From positions 1 through 14,796 of the forward strand of contig JBELMB010000127.1 in NCBI GenBank assembly GCA_042088665.1: DNA of 14,796 nt, in the 5' to 3' direction. The DNA comes from JBELMB01 sp042088665 (lineage in GTDB: Bacteria > Pseudomonadota > Alphaproteobacteria > Rhodobacterales > Rhodobacteraceae). Of this stretch, positions 12,477 to 14,796 are shown one piece after another. The position numbers and the translations under genes were made by a program. Numbering within the stretch: the stretch's first letter is position 1; the number at the start of each line of letters is the position of its first letter. The notes under the pieces were generated by a model. It was given only the letters and a program-made list of their open reading frames with translations, was not told the DNA's origin and ran no database searches.

Positions 12477-14696
12477 TCAGCGACCGCGCGGCCATAGCGT
12501 CAGGTGCGCGTCCTCCGGTGGCAGGCACAGCGTGTCACTGCACGCCTGCAACGCCAGCATCACTGCGACCCGTTCGGATCCCGCCACGGGCAAGCCCTTC
12601 AGGACGATCTCTACCCTGCCCTCAAAGAGCGACAACGCCGCCGCGTTGAAGCCGAGCGCCTTGACCAAGCCCTCTGGATAAACCGGCGCACCCACCGCCC
12701 CCCCGGGCAAAGCGACCTGTGTCGGGATCAGGTGAGGCTCCAACGGAGCGGCGCTGTTGACATGCCATCCCTCGCGGATCTCCAGCGTCAGCACCGCGGT
12801 GCCCGGCGCGACCCCATGGCGCAGATCGGCCCGGACGGCGCCATGGGCCATCACCTGCGCCGCGCCCACGGGCCCGTCGTGCCAGAGTTGCAGCGCCTGC
12901 AGGGTCCCGGCGCGATGCACCGGTGCCGACAGCCCCGTCCCCGAAAGCGCCGCGGCGAGAACAGCCCCGTCCTGCGCCAGCGCGGGATCCCTCAACCGCC
13001 GGTTCAACCGGGCATACAGCATCAAGGCCAGCGCATTGCCCGAAGGCAGGGTCTCGTCGTCGCGCGGAATGATCTCCGTCATGCCCTCGACTCGCTGCGT
13101 CATGCGCAAACCACCCTCGACCCCGCCGAAACGCGCGGGGATCTCCTGCGCGATGGCCTGCGCCGTGGTCAGCCAGATCTCTGGATCCGTGCCCGCGTCT
13201 GCCGCGCCCCAACGCGCGTCTGACAACGCCACCAACGCCAGCCCCAAAGCGGCGTGGTCATCCAGTTGCGCAGGCTCGGTCGCGCGGCCCTCGTACCAGA
13301 CGCGACGCAGGCCTTCGGCAGGACGCAGCGCGTCCAAGACAAACCCGGCGGCCTCTTCTGCCGCACGCAGATAGTCCGGCCGGTCAAGCCTCTGCCCCGC
13401 CTCCGCCAGCGTTCGGATCATCTCTGCATTCCATGCGGTCAGGATCTTGCGGTCGCGCAGGGGCGGCGCGCGCTCGGCCCTGAGCCTCCGCATCTGCGCC
13501 ACAACCTGCGCCAACCGGGGTGAGACCTGTTCCGGCAGCACGACAATGTTCGCGCCGGGCAGGTCGCCCTCCACGTCGCCCGCCGCGTCGATCCCGAGGG
13601 TCTCCGCGGCGAAACCGGCCTCCGGCCCGAGCGGCGCGAGGTTCTCGGGGGTCCAGGTGTAATACGCGCCCTCGACCCGCGCGCCGCTCTCATCAAGGCT
13701 CACCGCATCAAGCGAGGCGTGAAACCCGCCCCCCGGCGCGCGCATCTCGCGCAGTGTGAAATCGAGGGTCGCCTCCGCCGCGCTGCGGTACCGCATTTCC
13801 CCCGTCGCCACCCAGGCCCGCAGCAGCAGCCGCGCGTTCAGCGCCTGATTGTACAGCATCTTTTCGAAATGCGGCACCTGCCACTGCGGGTCGACAGCGT
13901 AGCGGTGAAAGCCGCCGCCCAGCGCATCATGGATCCCGCCACCCAGCATCCCGTCGAGCATGTCCACCACGGCCTGCTGCGCCGCATCGTCGGAGCGCCG
14001 CACCGCTTCGGATTGCAGGAACAGGAAAATCGGCGCCCGCGGGAATTTTGGCGCAACCCCAAACCCGCCGTGGAACGGGTCCAACTCATCCAGTATCTCT
14101 GCCACCGCCGCCTGCATCGCACCAGATGTCACGGGTTGCGCCGCCGCCAGCCCGGTCAGGACCTCCCGAACCGAGGCGCTGACCCCGCGCGCCTGCTCCG
14201 CGATGCCATCCGGGTCGTCCCGCCAGGCCCCAGCGACTTGCCAAAGCACCGCGCGGAAATCTTCCCTCGGGAAATAGCCCCCAGCGAAAAACGGATCCCC
14301 GTCCGGCGTCAGGAAAACCGAGTTGGGCCAGCCTGCGCTGCCCGCCATCAGCCTTGTCACTGTCATGAACTGCCGGTCCAGATCCGGGCGGCTTTCGCGG
14401 TCTATCTTTACGGCGACAAAGCCCGCGTTGAGCGCATCCGCCGTGCGCGCGTCGCGAAAGCTTTCGGCTTGCATGACGTGGCACCAGTGGCAACTGGCAT
14501 AGCCCACGGAGACAAAGATCGGCCGCCCGGTTTCCGCCGCAAGACGCAACGCCTCCGGCCCCCAAGGGTACCATTTGACCGGATCGTCGCGGTGCAATTG
14601 CAGGTAGGGCGAGGCGGCACCATCCAGCGGATGCCGCTCTTGCGCAAGCGCGGCCCCTGCCCACAGCACCCCCAACACGATTGCGCGCCACAACAT
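12477..14696 (-). CDS. exported DUF255/YyaL-type thioredoxin-fold protein fused to a DsbD-alpha-like domain
   Basis: A 739-residue protein with three parts. A signal peptide (1-18, ending AALA before QE) is followed by a thioredoxin-like DUF255 domain (about 20-180). Its signature is SPYLQLHRDDPVKWYPWG, the active-site pair Cys69-His-Trp-Cys72, and cis-proline GWPNSVFLTPDG. An alpha/alpha-toroid of the N-acylglucosamine 2-epimerase/SPATA20 type spans about 190-580. Residues about 600-739 resemble the N-terminal DsbD-alpha/DsbC-like domain, with REGWHVNSAAP, PVYPEG and ALQACSDTLCLPP, where Cys719 and Cys724 would be the redox pair. The layout suggests a periplasmic thiol-redox protein, perhaps receiving electrons through its own C-terminal domain. 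The ATG at 14696 has GGAGG 7 nt upstream. Family members are often cytosolic and lack the third domain; the substrate is unknown. Confidence 0.85.
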   Translation of the reverse strand: MLWRAIVLGVLWAGAALAQERHPLDGAASPYLQLHRDDPVKWYPWGPEALRLAAETGRPIFVSVGYASCHWCHVMQAESFRDARTADALNAGFVAVKIDRESRPDLDRQFMTVTRLMAGSAGWPNSVFLTPDGDPFFAGGYFPREDFRAVLWQVAGAWRDDPDGIAEQARGVSASVREVLTGLAAAQPVTSGAMQAAVAEILDELDPFHGGFGVAPKFPRAPIFLFLQSEAVRRSDDAAQQAVVDMLDGMLGGGIHDALGGGFHRYAVDPQWQVPHFEKMLYNQALNARLLLRAWVATGEMRYRSAAEATLDFTLREMRAPGGGFHASLDAVSLDESGARVEGAYYTWTPENLAPLGPEAGFAAETLGIDAAGDVEGDLPGANIVVLPEQVSPRLAQVVAQMRRLRAERAPPLRDRKILTAWNAEMIRTLAEAGQRLDRPDYLRAAEEAAGFVLDALRPAEGLRRVWYEGRATEPAQLDDHAALGLALVALSDARWGAADAGTDPEIWLTTAQAIAQEIPARFGGVEGGLRMTQRVEGMTEIIPRDDETLPSGNALALMLYARLNRRLRDPALAQDGAVLAAALSGTGLSAPVHRAGTLQALQLWHDGPVGAAQVMAHGAVRADLRHGVAPGTAVLTLEIREGWHVNSAAPLEPHLIPTQVALPGGAVGAPVYPEGLVKALGFNAAALSLFEGRVEIVLKGLPVAGSERVAVMLALQACSDTLCLPPEDAHLTLWPRGR

Positions 14697-14796
14697 GATC
14701 TGTCCTCCCCCACCGTCCGGATGCCGGACCCAGCATCATCGCCAGCGAGGGGCGCCGTCCAGCCCTTTCAGGCGGCGGTCAGATCAGCTTTCCGAG

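Noticed and set aside
14697..14796. Possible 3' end of another minus-strand gene at the right edge (stop TGA at 14781-14779)
   Set aside because: Only six codons would lie in the window, other frames also close quickly, and nothing can be recognised. The 100 bases otherwise hold only the ribosome-binding site of the DUF255-type gene.

Overview
The window looks like a chromosomal segment of a Rhodobacterales (roseobacter-type) alphaproteobacterium. Four things point there: high G+C with long antisense shadow reading frames, the phoH-ybeY-corC-lnt-metK gene order, a fabB-fabI pair, and a metK leader that matches the SAM/SAH riboswitch, an RNA class known mainly from Rhodobacterales metK genes. 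All genes but one are on the minus strand, so they are read from right to left. No rRNA, tRNA, CRISPR array, insertion sequence or prophage is visible.

Right part (about 14.7 to 9.2 kb): an exported DUF255/YyaL-type thioredoxin-fold protein with a DsbD-alpha-like C-terminal domain; a 327-base gap; fabB and fabI (elongation and enoyl reduction in fatty acid synthesis); a small one-helix membrane protein; a small lipoprotein. Middle (9.0 to 5.5 kb): a plus-strand glycosyltransferase-like protein, divergent from miaB (tRNA ms2i6A37 synthesis). Then come an exported OmpA-family protein and a small lipoprotein that share a 34-residue module and end in a clear intrinsic terminator. Left part (5.4 to 1 kb): phoH, ybeY, corC and lnt, closely spaced or overlapping and linking RNA maturation to envelope maintenance. 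metK follows; it has its own riboswitch leader and runs off the left edge.

The observations most worth following are: (1) the SAM/SAH riboswitch before metK; (2) an apparently undescribed two-copy element just downstream of the stop codons of phoH and of the small lipoprotein gene, made of hairpin, identical 15-nt C-rich linker, and a second hairpin whose stem differs in sequence but keeps its pairing; (3) the DUF255/DsbD-alpha fusion with a signal peptide; (4) the OmpA/lipoprotein pair lying between miaB and phoH, preceded by an intergenic region with a perfect DnaA box and two dyads. All identifications rest on reading motifs by eye; no database search was run.
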